From contig CAZIAD010000011.1 in NCBI GenBank assembly GCA_964537555.1, positions 1 to 64,000 on the forward strand: a stretch of 64,000 nt of DNA, given 5' to 3'. Shown here piece after piece: positions 42,410 to 50,590 of this stretch. The notes beneath the pieces are model-generated. The model did not search any database. It worked only from the letters and a program-made list of their open reading frames with translations, and was not told the origin of the DNA. Positions within the stretch are counted from its first letter, which is position 1, and the number at the start of each line of letters is the position of its first letter. The translations under genes were made by a program, and so were the position numbers. Source of the stretch: CAYRWR01 sp964537555 (GTDB lineage Bacteria; Spirochaetota; Brevinematia; Brevinematales; CAYRWR01).

Positions 42410-44143
42410 TTAAATCTGGTTATCAATTTTTACCTTGGTCCCCACCAGAGAAGATCCGTAAAAATCAAAAAATTCTTTCAGGGAATGCAGGTGTTTAATG
42501 TTCTGTACCAGAGCGGTCTCATGCATTTTATAAAAGAAATTTTCCCCATCCAGAAAATCCTCTATTTTTTTCATGGATATCGATTTTCTTTCACAGAATT
42601 GCTTTATCTCTTTGGCGGTATCCGCATCAAAGACCAGGAAAGTATGAGGCTCCACTTCGATTACCTTGTTTTTAAAGTTGTCTTTTATCTGAATAGAATC
42701 CTGGCTGCCCACCTGTATGATGCTGTATTCTTTCATGTTTTTGATATCCAGGTTGTTTATGAAGTTTTCTATTCCTCCGACCACATTATCAGGCAGGTCG
42801 TGCCGGCTGTGCTCTCTCAGAAATTCCAGTATTTCATTTTTATCTATACCATAGGCAAAAGCTCTATAAATAGACTCCTTGGTGATCTTAAAGATAGAAA
42901 TGGTCTGAATCGTGACCGGTTCCACCATGAGGGCTAGTTTAAATAATATGTCTGGCCGTAAATAGGGCTCCACTATTACTTCATAATTGGCTTCGACAAT
43001 AAATTTCTGTTCGCAAAACCTCTCATCAAAATCCATGTTATTCAGTAAAGAGGTGTGCGGTTCATTCATGATTACCGCGTCTGTAGCAATAGAAATCATC
43101 CCTTCTCTTTTCCGTTTTATGGCCACTATATTTTCAGTCTCCAGGGTCTTCAGGAAAAAGGTGAATTTTAATTCTTCCTGCTGCAATAATACCCTGAGGT
43201 TCTTGGCTTCATTTTTAAGCAGGAGATAGACCTCGTTATTAAGATAATAATAAAACAGCTCCCTCAGAGAAATACCGGCAGCCTGATTGGCCAGGATCTT
43301 GAGGGTCATAAAATAGCTCTTTTTAAAATCAAATTTATCCATAAAATCAAACAGGAACACGATAAACAGCTGCTCGTTCACAGATAAAGACAGGATTTTT
43401 TCCATGATGCTGCGGTTTATGACGATACGGTTATTCAGCTTTTCAAAGAAGCCAAAACGGGAAAATTTCTTAATGATCTGCTCTATTCTCTCCCGGGGTG
43501 CAAAGTCCGAAAACAGGTCCACCATTTTTACAAAATCTATCTTATGGATCTCATTGGTCTCCGAACTGCGGGGGGAATAGGTGACCACATAGGAAATAAG
43601 GCCGGACAACAGCCCGATATACTGATCGGTAGGCAGGCTTTCCTGAATGTCCTGCACCCCTTCATCGTGCTCAAAATCTATATCTTCCCGTAAGCGGGAG
43701 GCGATCTGTTTTAAAAAAATGGGGGGGGAAAACAGGAGATTGTATCTTTTGAGGCGCTCGTATTTATAGATCAGAAACTTTTCCAGTAAAGTATCCACTG
43801 CTTTTCTCAGTTCTTTATACTTTACCCGGAATACATGGGAGATGATATTTATGGTAGAATCTACTTCATCATATACTATCCAGCCAAAGCTGTTATCCAT
43901 GATATACAGCAACAGTTTTTCATTCTCATCCAGTGTGTCATAAATCATTTCCCAGTTTGAGACCACATAATCTGAGACCTGCCTCAGGCGTTCTTCATTC
44001 TCTTCACTGTCAAATGACACCTCTACCTCTGTGTCCAGAAAATGTCCTACGATCTTCTTGACCAGATTAGGCTCTTCATTTATCATCCAGTCCAGAACTG
44101 CTCCGTTAGAAATCGTCAATGATTCTCCGCTACCCTTCAACAT
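42410..44143 (-). CDS. XPB-associated protein with helicase-C-3-like domain
   Basis: This is a 577-residue soluble protein. The N-terminal half is helical and winged-helix-like. Around residues 370-460 the sequence fits the helicase-C-3 (XPB/Ssl2 N-terminal-like) pattern: FIVEANYEVIVEPYLRPDIL, then VEPVTIQTISIFKITKESIY, AFAYGIDKNEILEFLREHS and LPDNVVGG. In actinobacteria and spirochaetes such proteins are encoded next to the XPB helicase, as here, 18 bases downstream of it. It is probably the helicase's DNA-binding or regulatory partner. No catalytic motif is visible. Confidence 0.8.
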   Translation of the reverse strand: MLKGSGESLTISNGAVLDWMINEEPNLVKKIVGHFLDTEVEVSFDSEENEERLRQVSDYVVSNWEMIYDTLDENEKLLLYIMDNSFGWIVYDEVDSTINIISHVFRVKYKELRKAVDTLLEKFLIYKYERLKRYNLLFSPPIFLKQIASRLREDIDFEHDEGVQDIQESLPTDQYIGLLSGLISYVVTYSPRSSETNEIHKIDFVKMVDLFSDFAPRERIEQIIKKFSRFGFFEKLNNRIVINRSIMEKILSLSVNEQLFIVFLFDFMDKFDFKKSYFMTLKILANQAAGISLRELFYYYLNNEVYLLLKNEAKNLRVLLQQEELKFTFFLKTLETENIVAIKRKREGMISIATDAVIMNEPHTSLLNNMDFDERFCEQKFIVEANYEVIVEPYLRPDILFKLALMVEPVTIQTISIFKITKESIYRAFAYGIDKNEILEFLREHSRHDLPDNVVGGIENFINNLDIKNMKEYSIIQVGSQDSIQIKDNFKNKVIEVEPHTFLVFDADTAKEIKQFCERKSISMKKIEDFLDGENFFYKMHETALVQNIKHLHSLKEFFDFYGSSLVGTKVKIDNQI

Positions 44144-44161
44144 AAATCACTCCAATACATT

Positions 44162-45862
44162 TTATAATCCGGCCAGACCCATGACTTCTGCTTTTACTTC
44201 CTTAATTTCCAGATCTTCTTTTAAATAATCAATTATATTATATTTATAACCCTGTTCCAGAAGGAACATCTGCCTCTTCCTGGAAAAATCTTCTTCTACT
44301 GTATCCCGGGAAACCAGGGCATAAAAGAATGAGTGCTCTGAGTTGGGACGTAAAATCCGGCCCAGCCTCTGTGCTTCTTCCTGACGCGACCCGAACACCC
44401 CGGATATCTGAATGGCCACGTCAGCATCAGGCAGATCTATAGAAAAATTCCCCACCTTGGATATGACCAGTATGTTGATCCTGCCCTGACGAAAGTCATC
44501 AAAAATCACAGCCCGTTCCTGGTTGGGAGTATTCCCGGTAATGAGGGGGCACTGCAGGCGGTGGGCGATCTCCTTAAGCTGGTCCAGGTAATGCCCGATG
44601 ATCAATATATGATTGTTCTTATGCTTTTTGATCAGTTTTTTTACCAGGCCTATTTTAGCCGCGTTTTCGCTGGCAATGCGAAACTTAATACGGTTCCCGG
44701 TATTGCGGTAGGCTTCCATCTGAATGGGAGAGAGAGGTACTCTGATCTCATAGCAGAAGGCCTGTGAGATCCAGCCTTCTTTTTCCAGGGTCTTCCAGGC
44801 ATATTCATAGACCTTGGGGCCGATCAGGGTAAACACTTCTGTCTCCAGATTGTCCTCTCTGACCAGGGTAGCAGTGAGTCCCAGGCGGCGTTTGCTCTGA
44901 ATAGCGGTAGTCATACGGAAGATAGGTGCAGGTAGAATATGTACCTCATCATAGATGATCAGGCCCCAGTTCTGACGGGTAAAGATATCCATATTTCTGA
45001 AGCTGGTGTCTCCGGATTTGCGGTAGATCAGCATATTATAGGTAGTGATGGTAACCGGACAGATGGCCTTGTTTTCCCCGGTGTATTCCCCCACCTGGTC
45101 TTCGGTCAGAGTGGTCTTGTCCAGTATCTCCTGGCGCCATTGCTTCACAGAGTCCACACTGGAGGTAATGATAAGGGTGTATTCCTGGATGGCATTCATG
45201 ACCCCCAGGCCTACGATAGTCTTGCCTGCACCGCAGGGTAATACAATCACCCCCGAACCTTCTTTCCACATGGAAAAGGAGTAGGCCGCTTCGGACTGAT
45301 AGTAACGCAGGGCAAAATCCTTGCCAGTCAGAGTCCTGGCTCTGGTCTGAAATTCCAGCTTATTACCGGTATCATATCCCGCCAGATCCTGTATGGGCAC
45401 CAGGTGCTTGATGAGGTCTGCCTTGAGGTTTCCTCTATGTTCCCGTGGCACAATAAATGTGGTCTCGGATTCTTCGACAGTATATTTGGCGGTATACTTT
45501 TTGATCTTTTCAGCCAGCTTTTTATTCTTTACTTCCAGGCGCAGGTGGTCTTCATCCATCTTATCCAGGATAACCTGCCCATAGGCCAGGTAATGCCGCT
45601 TGATATATTCAGTCACATTGTTGGGGATGTCGTATTTTTTATACATATCCAGTACTGACAGGATATGCTCCAGAGAGACTCCATTTGCCGCAGCATTCCA
45701 TAATGAAATAGGAGTAATGCGGTATGAATGCATGTGTTCAGGAGTTTTTACTAATTCAGAAAATGTCACAATCCGTTTTCTCACTTCGTCAAAGAACGTG
45801 GAGTGAGTATCTAATAGTATAGTCTTATCAGATTGAATAATAATTGCTTTTTTAATTACCAT
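44162..45862 (-). CDS. xpb: XPB/ERCC3-type DNA helicase
   Basis: This 566-residue SF2 helicase has all key motifs: Walker A LPCGAGKT (208-215), the DEVH box (305-308, IIYDEVHILP), motif III TAT (330-332, RLGLTATLVRED) and motif VI-type EEAQRLGRILRP near 510-525. The N-terminal ~150 residues match the XPB damage-recognition region, and the helicase core contains the REDNLE segment after motif III that corresponds to the RED motif. XPB opens DNA in eukaryotic repair and transcription; the bacterial form unwinds 3'-5' and probably acts in repair. A ggaaggga site precedes ATG 45862. It is the first gene of the operon and sits under a near-consensus promoter. Confidence 0.93.
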   Translation of the reverse strand: MVIKKAIIIQSDKTILLDTHSTFFDEVRKRIVTFSELVKTPEHMHSYRITPISLWNAAANGVSLEHILSVLDMYKKYDIPNNVTEYIKRHYLAYGQVILDKMDEDHLRLEVKNKKLAEKIKKYTAKYTVEESETTFIVPREHRGNLKADLIKHLVPIQDLAGYDTGNKLEFQTRARTLTGKDFALRYYQSEAAYSFSMWKEGSGVIVLPCGAGKTIVGLGVMNAIQEYTLIITSSVDSVKQWRQEILDKTTLTEDQVGEYTGENKAICPVTITTYNMLIYRKSGDTSFRNMDIFTRQNWGLIIYDEVHILPAPIFRMTTAIQSKRRLGLTATLVREDNLETEVFTLIGPKVYEYAWKTLEKEGWISQAFCYEIRVPLSPIQMEAYRNTGNRIKFRIASENAAKIGLVKKLIKKHKNNHILIIGHYLDQLKEIAHRLQCPLITGNTPNQERAVIFDDFRQGRINILVISKVGNFSIDLPDADVAIQISGVFGSRQEEAQRLGRILRPNSEHSFFYALVSRDTVEEDFSRKRQMFLLEQGYKYNIIDYLKEDLEIKEVKAEVMGLAGL

Positions 45863-45900
45863 TCCCTTCCTCTACTTATGGATAAATAAAAGGGCTATTT

Positions 45901-45929
45901 ATTGTAAGGGAACGCACAGTTTATGTCAA
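45901..45929 (-). promoter_or_regulatory. Near-consensus sigma-70 promoter of the XPB operon
   Basis: On the minus strand TTGACA (45929-45924), 17 bases, TACAAT (45906-45901). The start would fall near 45894, giving a leader of about 30 bases before ATG 45862. Confidence 0.85.
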
Positions 45930-46180
45930 GAGAGTGCAGTGTCAAAGCAGCTAAAAACAGATTAAACACCACCCTTCTGTTTCTGTATGCTTTTTTAGAA
46001 ATGGTATGTTAAGACGTATATATTTATAAATGTGTTATAAATATCGGATATGTTTTGACAATGCGGATGGTATCAGGAACCCATCAATGGCTGATTTCGT
46101 ACAAGAAAATCGTCTTAAAAATAATGATTACTGGCCTCAATATATCTGCACCTGTGTATATTGCTGAGACTATCTTCCTG
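45930..46180. other. Intergenic region without a supported gene
   Basis: About 250 AT-rich bases lie upstream of the XPB promoter and downstream of the ACT-like gene. A plus-strand ORF at 46055-46276 is the antisense of the ACT-like gene and has no ribosome-binding site. No hairpin terminator is evident. Confidence 0.4.
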
Positions 46181-46435
46181 TCAACGTATCTTCATCTGGC
46201 GGACAGTCACGCCCTTAACCACCCTCAGGCTGGATTCCAGTTCCTGTATGACCGCTTCTTTATCACAAAGATATAGTATGATCAGGCCTTCTTCTTCACA
46301 GCTGGCTCCCCCAGCCTCATGCAGTCCGAATCTGGCATGAATGGAACAGCCGTATTTGGTCAATATCTCCTGAACACGCACCGCCGCTTCGGTTCTCTTG
46401 TCGATCAGAATCGACATCACAGTTGAACAGTCCAT
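46181..46435 (-). CDS. Small ACT-like regulator of the TM1266 type
   Basis: This is an 84-residue single-domain protein with the ferredoxin-like ACT pattern: VMSILIDKRTEAAVRVQEIL, YGCSIHARFGLHEAGGASCE, EEGLIILYLCDKEAVIQELE and VKGVTVRQMKI. The RFGLHE/EEGLIIL arrangement matches TM1266-related proteins, which are often annotated as regulators linked to iron-only hydrogenase in anaerobes. No hydrogenase gene lies nearby. A gagggag site precedes ATG 46435. It is downstream of the tocopherol-cyclase-like gene (63 bases) and may belong to that transcript. Confidence 0.75.
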   Translation of the reverse strand: MDCSTVMSILIDKRTEAAVRVQEILTKYGCSIHARFGLHEAGGASCEEEGLIILYLCDKEAVIQELESSLRVVKGVTVRQMKIR

Positions 46436-46498
46436 AATCTCCTCCCTCTATTTTAAATTAATGTTTTACTGTTTATTCTAATCCTGGACGCAGAAGTC

Positions 46499-47593
46499 TC
46501 AAAACTCTCCGTATTCGCAGCCGCCATATTCACCTTCCAGCTCCGCTATCAGCTGCCAGCCCTGTTTACACTTTTCAAAAAGGCTGATCTCCCCCCGGGC
46601 CAGGCCGCCGTTCCACAATTCAGTATGATGCTTATAACCGTCCGGGTTTTCATAATTGACTTTTAACATAGTGTCCAGGGGGCAGAAAAACTCAAGCTTA
46701 AGGCGATGACGGGCATTACTTACATCGATATCCCAATACATGTTTTTATCATCTCGTCGACAATGAAAGCTTTGCTGATTTCTGATCCAGAAGCGGGAGA
46801 AGTTAAACTCATAGAGTTTTCCTTCCAGAAAGAATGCCACCAGTATTTTTTGATCCAGGCCGTGGCCAAATACCCGAGGCCGGCCGCCCCCCACGTCCAG
46901 GCTGCTATTCTGTAAGAGGCCGGAGCTCCCCTTGTATCTCAGGGTATTACAGTTCAGCCATATCCAGGGATTGGTAAAGTCAGCTCCCCAGTTTTTATCC
47001 TGGTAGCCGCTGCTGCTCCCGGGCCTCACAATATATTCTTCACCATTCCAGGAAATCTTCCCCGAATACTCCGAGAGCATCCCCTGCACATGCCAGTACA
47101 TCTCAAAAGCATGGAGTATGCGTGCCAGAGGAGAGGCGCCATAACCTACATTATAGCATAACTTTTTATCTACTGTGAGGTCCCAGCTCAGGCTGCCGCT
47201 TTCACACATCCACTCCGGATGTTTTTTCAGGTCCTGTGGCCTCACCTCTATCTCCCCCCTCAGGGAAAACTCACTGCAGGACTGAGGCCCTACACTGAAT
47301 TCGAGGCGGCTGGGATGGATACAGGCTTCTTCTGTAGGATAAAATCGGTGCAGCTGAGCCGCGTCCTTGCCCCAGGTTCCGCCTTTTATCATGGCATAAG
47401 CGGGCCTGTTCTGCCCCTGTTCCCCAAATACCACAGTGGAGGGAGATACAGCAGGATTGATCATAAAATATTCAAAGAAAAAAGGTTTCTTTTCCCCGGT
47501 ACGGGCATGTTCTGCTACCAGGCTGTGCCACCACCAGTCATAACCCCGCCTGGCCAGACGGCCCTGCAGCATAAATCTGTTTCGGTCATCCAT
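46499..47593 (-). CDS. Tocopherol-cyclase-like family protein
   Basis: This 364-residue protein has no signal peptide. It fits the lipocalin-related tocopherol cyclase/AttH-like pattern: an N-terminal RRGYDWWWHSL, the central HAFEMYWHVQGMLSEYSGKI, the core SGYQDKNWGADFTNPWIWLN (aromatic- and Asn-rich), and a terminal GCEYGEF. In plants and cyanobacteria this fold cyclises prenylated quinols, while bacterial relatives act on unknown hydrophobic substrates. It ends an operon with an acyl-CoA ligase, a glycosyltransferase, MtnA and a GlgC/D-like protein, so a lipid or glycolipid substrate is plausible. The gap to the preceding gene is 9 bases. Confidence 0.75.
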   Translation of the reverse strand: MDDRNRFMLQGRLARRGYDWWWHSLVAEHARTGEKKPFFFEYFMINPAVSPSTVVFGEQGQNRPAYAMIKGGTWGKDAAQLHRFYPTEEACIHPSRLEFSVGPQSCSEFSLRGEIEVRPQDLKKHPEWMCESGSLSWDLTVDKKLCYNVGYGASPLARILHAFEMYWHVQGMLSEYSGKISWNGEEYIVRPGSSSGYQDKNWGADFTNPWIWLNCNTLRYKGSSGLLQNSSLDVGGGRPRVFGHGLDQKILVAFFLEGKLYEFNFSRFWIRNQQSFHCRRDDKNMYWDIDVSNARHRLKLEFFCPLDTMLKVNYENPDGYKHHTELWNGGLARGEISLFEKCKQGWQLIAELEGEYGGCEYGEF

Positions 47594-47602
47594 ATTTATG
47601 CC

Positions 47603-48760
47603 CTACACACTTTCAGGCATGAGAATAATGGATTCCCCGTCTTTAAGGCTCTTCTTATCCCTGATCTGTTTTAAAGGGGTAAAACTATCGATATAACAAT
47701 TGGCACCGATCTTGTAATGGGCCGGTATAATGACATCTTTTCCAATGAGACTGACCCCGAAATTAAGCTGACTCAGTTTTTTATTGACAGTACTACTGCT
47801 TTGCTTACCGATCTCTGCATCTGCTTCTATGTTAGGCAGTGTGTTGTCCCCGGAAAACTCGTCAAGGATAGTGTTGATGATTCGGGCGCCTTTGGCAATA
47901 TGATTGCCGGGCAGGATGATAGAGTTGCGGATATAGGCCCCTCTGTCCACTATCACATCAGAGAAGATTACCGAGTCTTCTACATCACCCGAGACCTCGG
48001 CTCCCTCACCGATGATAGTATTCTTGATGTGAGAATGCCTTTGAAACGTAGCAAAATTATTCATAGACATTGAGCTTTTTACCGGGACATGACTGTTATA
48101 AGTATCCAAAAACAGATAATCATCCAGCATATCTATATGCTTGTTATAATACTGTTCTATGGAATACAGAGGCAGAAAGATACCATGTACCTCCCTGCTG
48201 GGGAGCTGCTGCTGCTCCACTACCTGATCGATGGCCAGATGAAAGCCCTGCTCCATCCAGACTCCCTTAAAGCGGCGTACAAACTGGTTTCTATCCATGA
48301 CCATGGCAGGGTAAATATCCCCGTGCAGAGTCCTGGCCCGGACCGCCTGAATATTCTCCTTGCCCAGCTTGTCCAGCAGAGGGTTCATATCAAACCATAC
48401 CGGATAGTCCCCGTGGATCAGGGTAATCAGTTCCACCGAATGTTCATGCACATATTCCTGAAAGAACTCCATAAATGTATGCTGCAGGTCTATATGGTCA
48501 AATACATGAAAATTCAGATAAGGCCAACCCTTCACCAGGTAGCCATTGATAAATTCTTTATCTTTTTCCGCAAACACGATGATGTGTTCCACTCCTATGG
48601 TGGACAGGCTGGCTACTGCAAAATCTATGTTTCTGAAACGCGGTGAATAGGGCAACAGATAATGGTCGGTATACTCATCCAGGGACAAAAAGCTATCATA
48701 AGCCTGCCCTACTATGATTCCCAGGCTCAGCTGTCGGGGTTTTTTACTGAATATTGCCAT
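47603..48760 (-). CDS. GlgC/GlgD-like nucleotidyltransferase with altered N-terminal loop
   Basis: This 385-residue protein has the ADP-glucose pyrophosphorylase architecture: a nucleotidyltransferase domain (1-245) and a left-handed beta-helix (about 265-380, with hexapeptide-type strands IKNTIIGEGAEVSGDVEDSV and IRNSIILPGNHIAKGA). The Gly-rich signature GGxGxRLxPLT at the N-terminus, needed for nucleotide binding, is absent; the region reads GIIVGQAYDSFLSLDEYTDH. A PRFRNIDFAVASL block and GDYPVWFDM are kept. This resembles GlgD-type regulatory subunits that have lost catalysis. It may instead act on another sugar phosphate. The start overlaps the mtnA stop by 1 base. Confidence 0.8.
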   Translation of the reverse strand: MAIFSKKPRQLSLGIIVGQAYDSFLSLDEYTDHYLLPYSPRFRNIDFAVASLSTIGVEHIIVFAEKDKEFINGYLVKGWPYLNFHVFDHIDLQHTFMEFFQEYVHEHSVELITLIHGDYPVWFDMNPLLDKLGKENIQAVRARTLHGDIYPAMVMDRNQFVRRFKGVWMEQGFHLAIDQVVEQQQLPSREVHGIFLPLYSIEQYYNKHIDMLDDYLFLDTYNSHVPVKSSMSMNNFATFQRHSHIKNTIIGEGAEVSGDVEDSVIFSDVIVDRGAYIRNSIILPGNHIAKGARIINTILDEFSGDNTLPNIEADAEIGKQSSSTVNKKLSQLNFGVSLIGKDVIIPAHYKIGANCYIDSFTPLKQIRDKKSLKDGESIILMPESV

Positions 48761-49803
48761 TAAACTGTTCCCACTAATTTTATTATATTTTCTTTAAAGG
48801 GAGGAGTAATAAGGCCCTTTTCGCAGACTATTCCGCTCAGCAGTACTGCTGGTGTCACATCAAAGGCCGGATTAAACACAGCCGCATCCCGGGGAGCCCA
48901 GGTCATCTCCTGATAGCCTTTTACTTCCTGCTCCTGTCTTTCCTCTATAAGGATATCGGCACCCTGTTTTGTATCCAGGTCAAAGGTGCTGGACGGGGCC
49001 ACCGTATAAAAGGGTATATGGTGGTATTGAGCCAGCACTGCCAGGCTGTAGGTCCCGATCTTGTTGGCAAAGTCTCCATTGGCTGCAATCCGGTCCGCAC
49101 CCACTATCACACTATCCACTTCTCCCCGGGCCATCAGCATGGCCGCCATATTATCGCAGATAAGGGTGTAGGGCACTCCCTTCTGGCCCAGCTCCCAGGC
49201 TGTAAGCCTGGCCCCCTGCAGCAGAGGCCGGGTCTCATCGACCCATACCCGGCTGACCAGGCCCTGTTCAAAGCCGGCAAAGATCAGCCCCAGGGCAGTC
49301 CCGCCTCCGCCCGTAGCCAGGGCTCCGGTATTGCAGTGGGTCAGCACCCGAGAACCCTGAGCTAGAATGTGCTCTGCAGAGGCCGCCATGGCAGCGCTAT
49401 GGGCCAGGTCACTCTTATGAATGTCTCGGGCCAGACTTTCCAGGGCAGACACCAGGCCTTCATCCGGATTCGCGTTAATACACTGCCTGCATTTTTCCAG
49501 GGCATAGAACAGGTTGACTGCTGTAGGCCGGCTGCTACTGAGGTAATCACATACTTCCAGGACTTTTTTCCTTAAATCCGGCCCGCTCAGTACACTGGAA
49601 TACGCAGATGCACTCAGTGCGACCCCATAGGCGGCACAGATTCCGATGGCAGGTGCGCCTCTTACCGCGAGGCTCTGTATGGCTTCAAAGACTTCCTTCT
49701 CATTTTTAAGGGTGAGCCTCTGGTATTGGGCCGGCAAGATGCGCTGATCAATAATGGAAAGCACACCTTGTTTATAGCTTACAGTCTCTATAATGGGGAG
49801 CAT
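48760..49803 (-). CDS. mtnA: Methylthioribose-1-phosphate isomerase
   Basis: This 347-residue protein is of the aIF2B/MtnA family. It converts 5-methylthioribose-1-phosphate to the ribulose form in methionine salvage. Conserved blocks are VRGAPAIGICAAYGVAL (48-64), THCNTGALATGG with catalytic Cys157, DETRPLLQGARLTAWEL (189-205) and VGADRIAANGD with catalytic Asp237. All key residues are present at full length. No other methionine-salvage gene is nearby, and its operon partners suggest lipid/glycan chemistry, so it may act on another aldose-1-phosphate. The gap to the preceding WecG-like gene is a single base. Confidence 0.92.
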   Translation of the reverse strand: MLPIIETVSYKQGVLSIIDQRILPAQYQRLTLKNEKEVFEAIQSLAVRGAPAIGICAAYGVALSASAYSSVLSGPDLRKKVLEVCDYLSSSRPTAVNLFYALEKCRQCINANPDEGLVSALESLARDIHKSDLAHSAAMAASAEHILAQGSRVLTHCNTGALATGGGGTALGLIFAGFEQGLVSRVWVDETRPLLQGARLTAWELGQKGVPYTLICDNMAAMLMARGEVDSVIVGADRIAANGDFANKIGTYSLAVLAQYHHIPFYTVAPSSTFDLDTKQGADILIEERQEQEVKGYQEMTWAPRDAAVFNPAFDVTPAVLLSGIVCEKGLITPPFKENIIKLVGTV

Positions 49804-49804
49804 A

Positions 49805-50557
49805 TCAGTACATCTTTTCCTTTTTAAATATTTTGCGATAAAGGGTCACCACAAAGATAGTGAACAGCCTGAAAAAGCGGGCTACATTCCAGGGCTGGGT
49901 CAGGCTGGTATACAGGCCATTCCAGCCTTTTTTTTGTACCCCTATAGGCGGCATCTTTTTCTTTCCGGAGACCACTTCAAATGCATGATCCACCCCCACA
50001 ATGATGGAATCAGAAAAGGTCTCTTTATTCTGGTCCAGCCACTTTTCCTGAACAGCTCCCCCTTTCAGGTTGCAGAAGAAGATCTGAGGACTGCTCTTTC
50101 TAATGGCTGTCAGTACATCTCTTTTCTCTTTATCTTTGATATGGGAATGATAGGCCCCTACCAGACGGGCATGAGGAAATGATTTCCTGACCCGTTTGGC
50201 CGCCTCCAGGTTGGCTGATTTGTTGGCTCCATACAGATAAAAGCTATAACCCATTTCATCAGATACCCTCATGATATCCAGAAACAGAGTTACCGGGATG
50301 ATGACAGGCACGGTTTCCCCGGTCAATACCCGGGCAGCCCAGGCTACCGTTCCGGAACCACACAGCACTACTTCACAGCGGTTGATTGAAGTCCTGAGTT
50401 CCTGGTCAAATAAAGCAAAAAACAGCTTCTTTTCATCCAGGACTATGACTCTGAACTTACTTTTTTCATACAGGGTCTGAATGAGATATTCTTTCAGCTC
50501 TTCCCGGTTCAGGCGGGAAATCTTGATCCCTAAAAATTTCAGCGAAAGTGGTATCAT
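49805..50557 (-). CDS. WecG/TagA/CpsF family glycosyltransferase
   Basis: This 250-residue GT26 enzyme has the family pattern FRVIVLDEKKLFFALFDQEL, CGSGTVAWAARVLTGETVPV, SFYLYGANKSANLEAAKRVR and PQIFFCNLKGGAVQEKW, plus a late VGVDHAFEVVSGKKKMPPI with Asp. Members add N-acetylmannosamine or related sugars to a polyprenyl-linked carrier at the membrane, for teichoic acid, enterobacterial antigen or capsule. The C-terminal amphipathic stretch (WNVARFFRLFTIFVVTLYRK) is the usual membrane-binding tail. It is the second gene of the operon, after the acyl-CoA ligase (33-base gap). The acceptor here is not known. Confidence 0.9.
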   Translation of the reverse strand: MIPLSLKFLGIKISRLNREELKEYLIQTLYEKSKFRVIVLDEKKLFFALFDQELRTSINRCEVVLCGSGTVAWAARVLTGETVPVIIPVTLFLDIMRVSDEMGYSFYLYGANKSANLEAAKRVRKSFPHARLVGAYHSHIKDKEKRDVLTAIRKSSPQIFFCNLKGGAVQEKWLDQNKETFSDSIIVGVDHAFEVVSGKKKMPPIGVQKKGWNGLYTSLTQPWNVARFFRLFTIFVVTLYRKIFKKEKMY

Positions 50558-50590
50558 CCTTCACTCCCCTCCCTTTAGATCTAATCCCGT

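Noticed and set aside
46055..46276. Plus-strand ORF of 73 codons
   Set aside because: It overlaps the ACT-like gene in antisense and has no ribosome-binding site.
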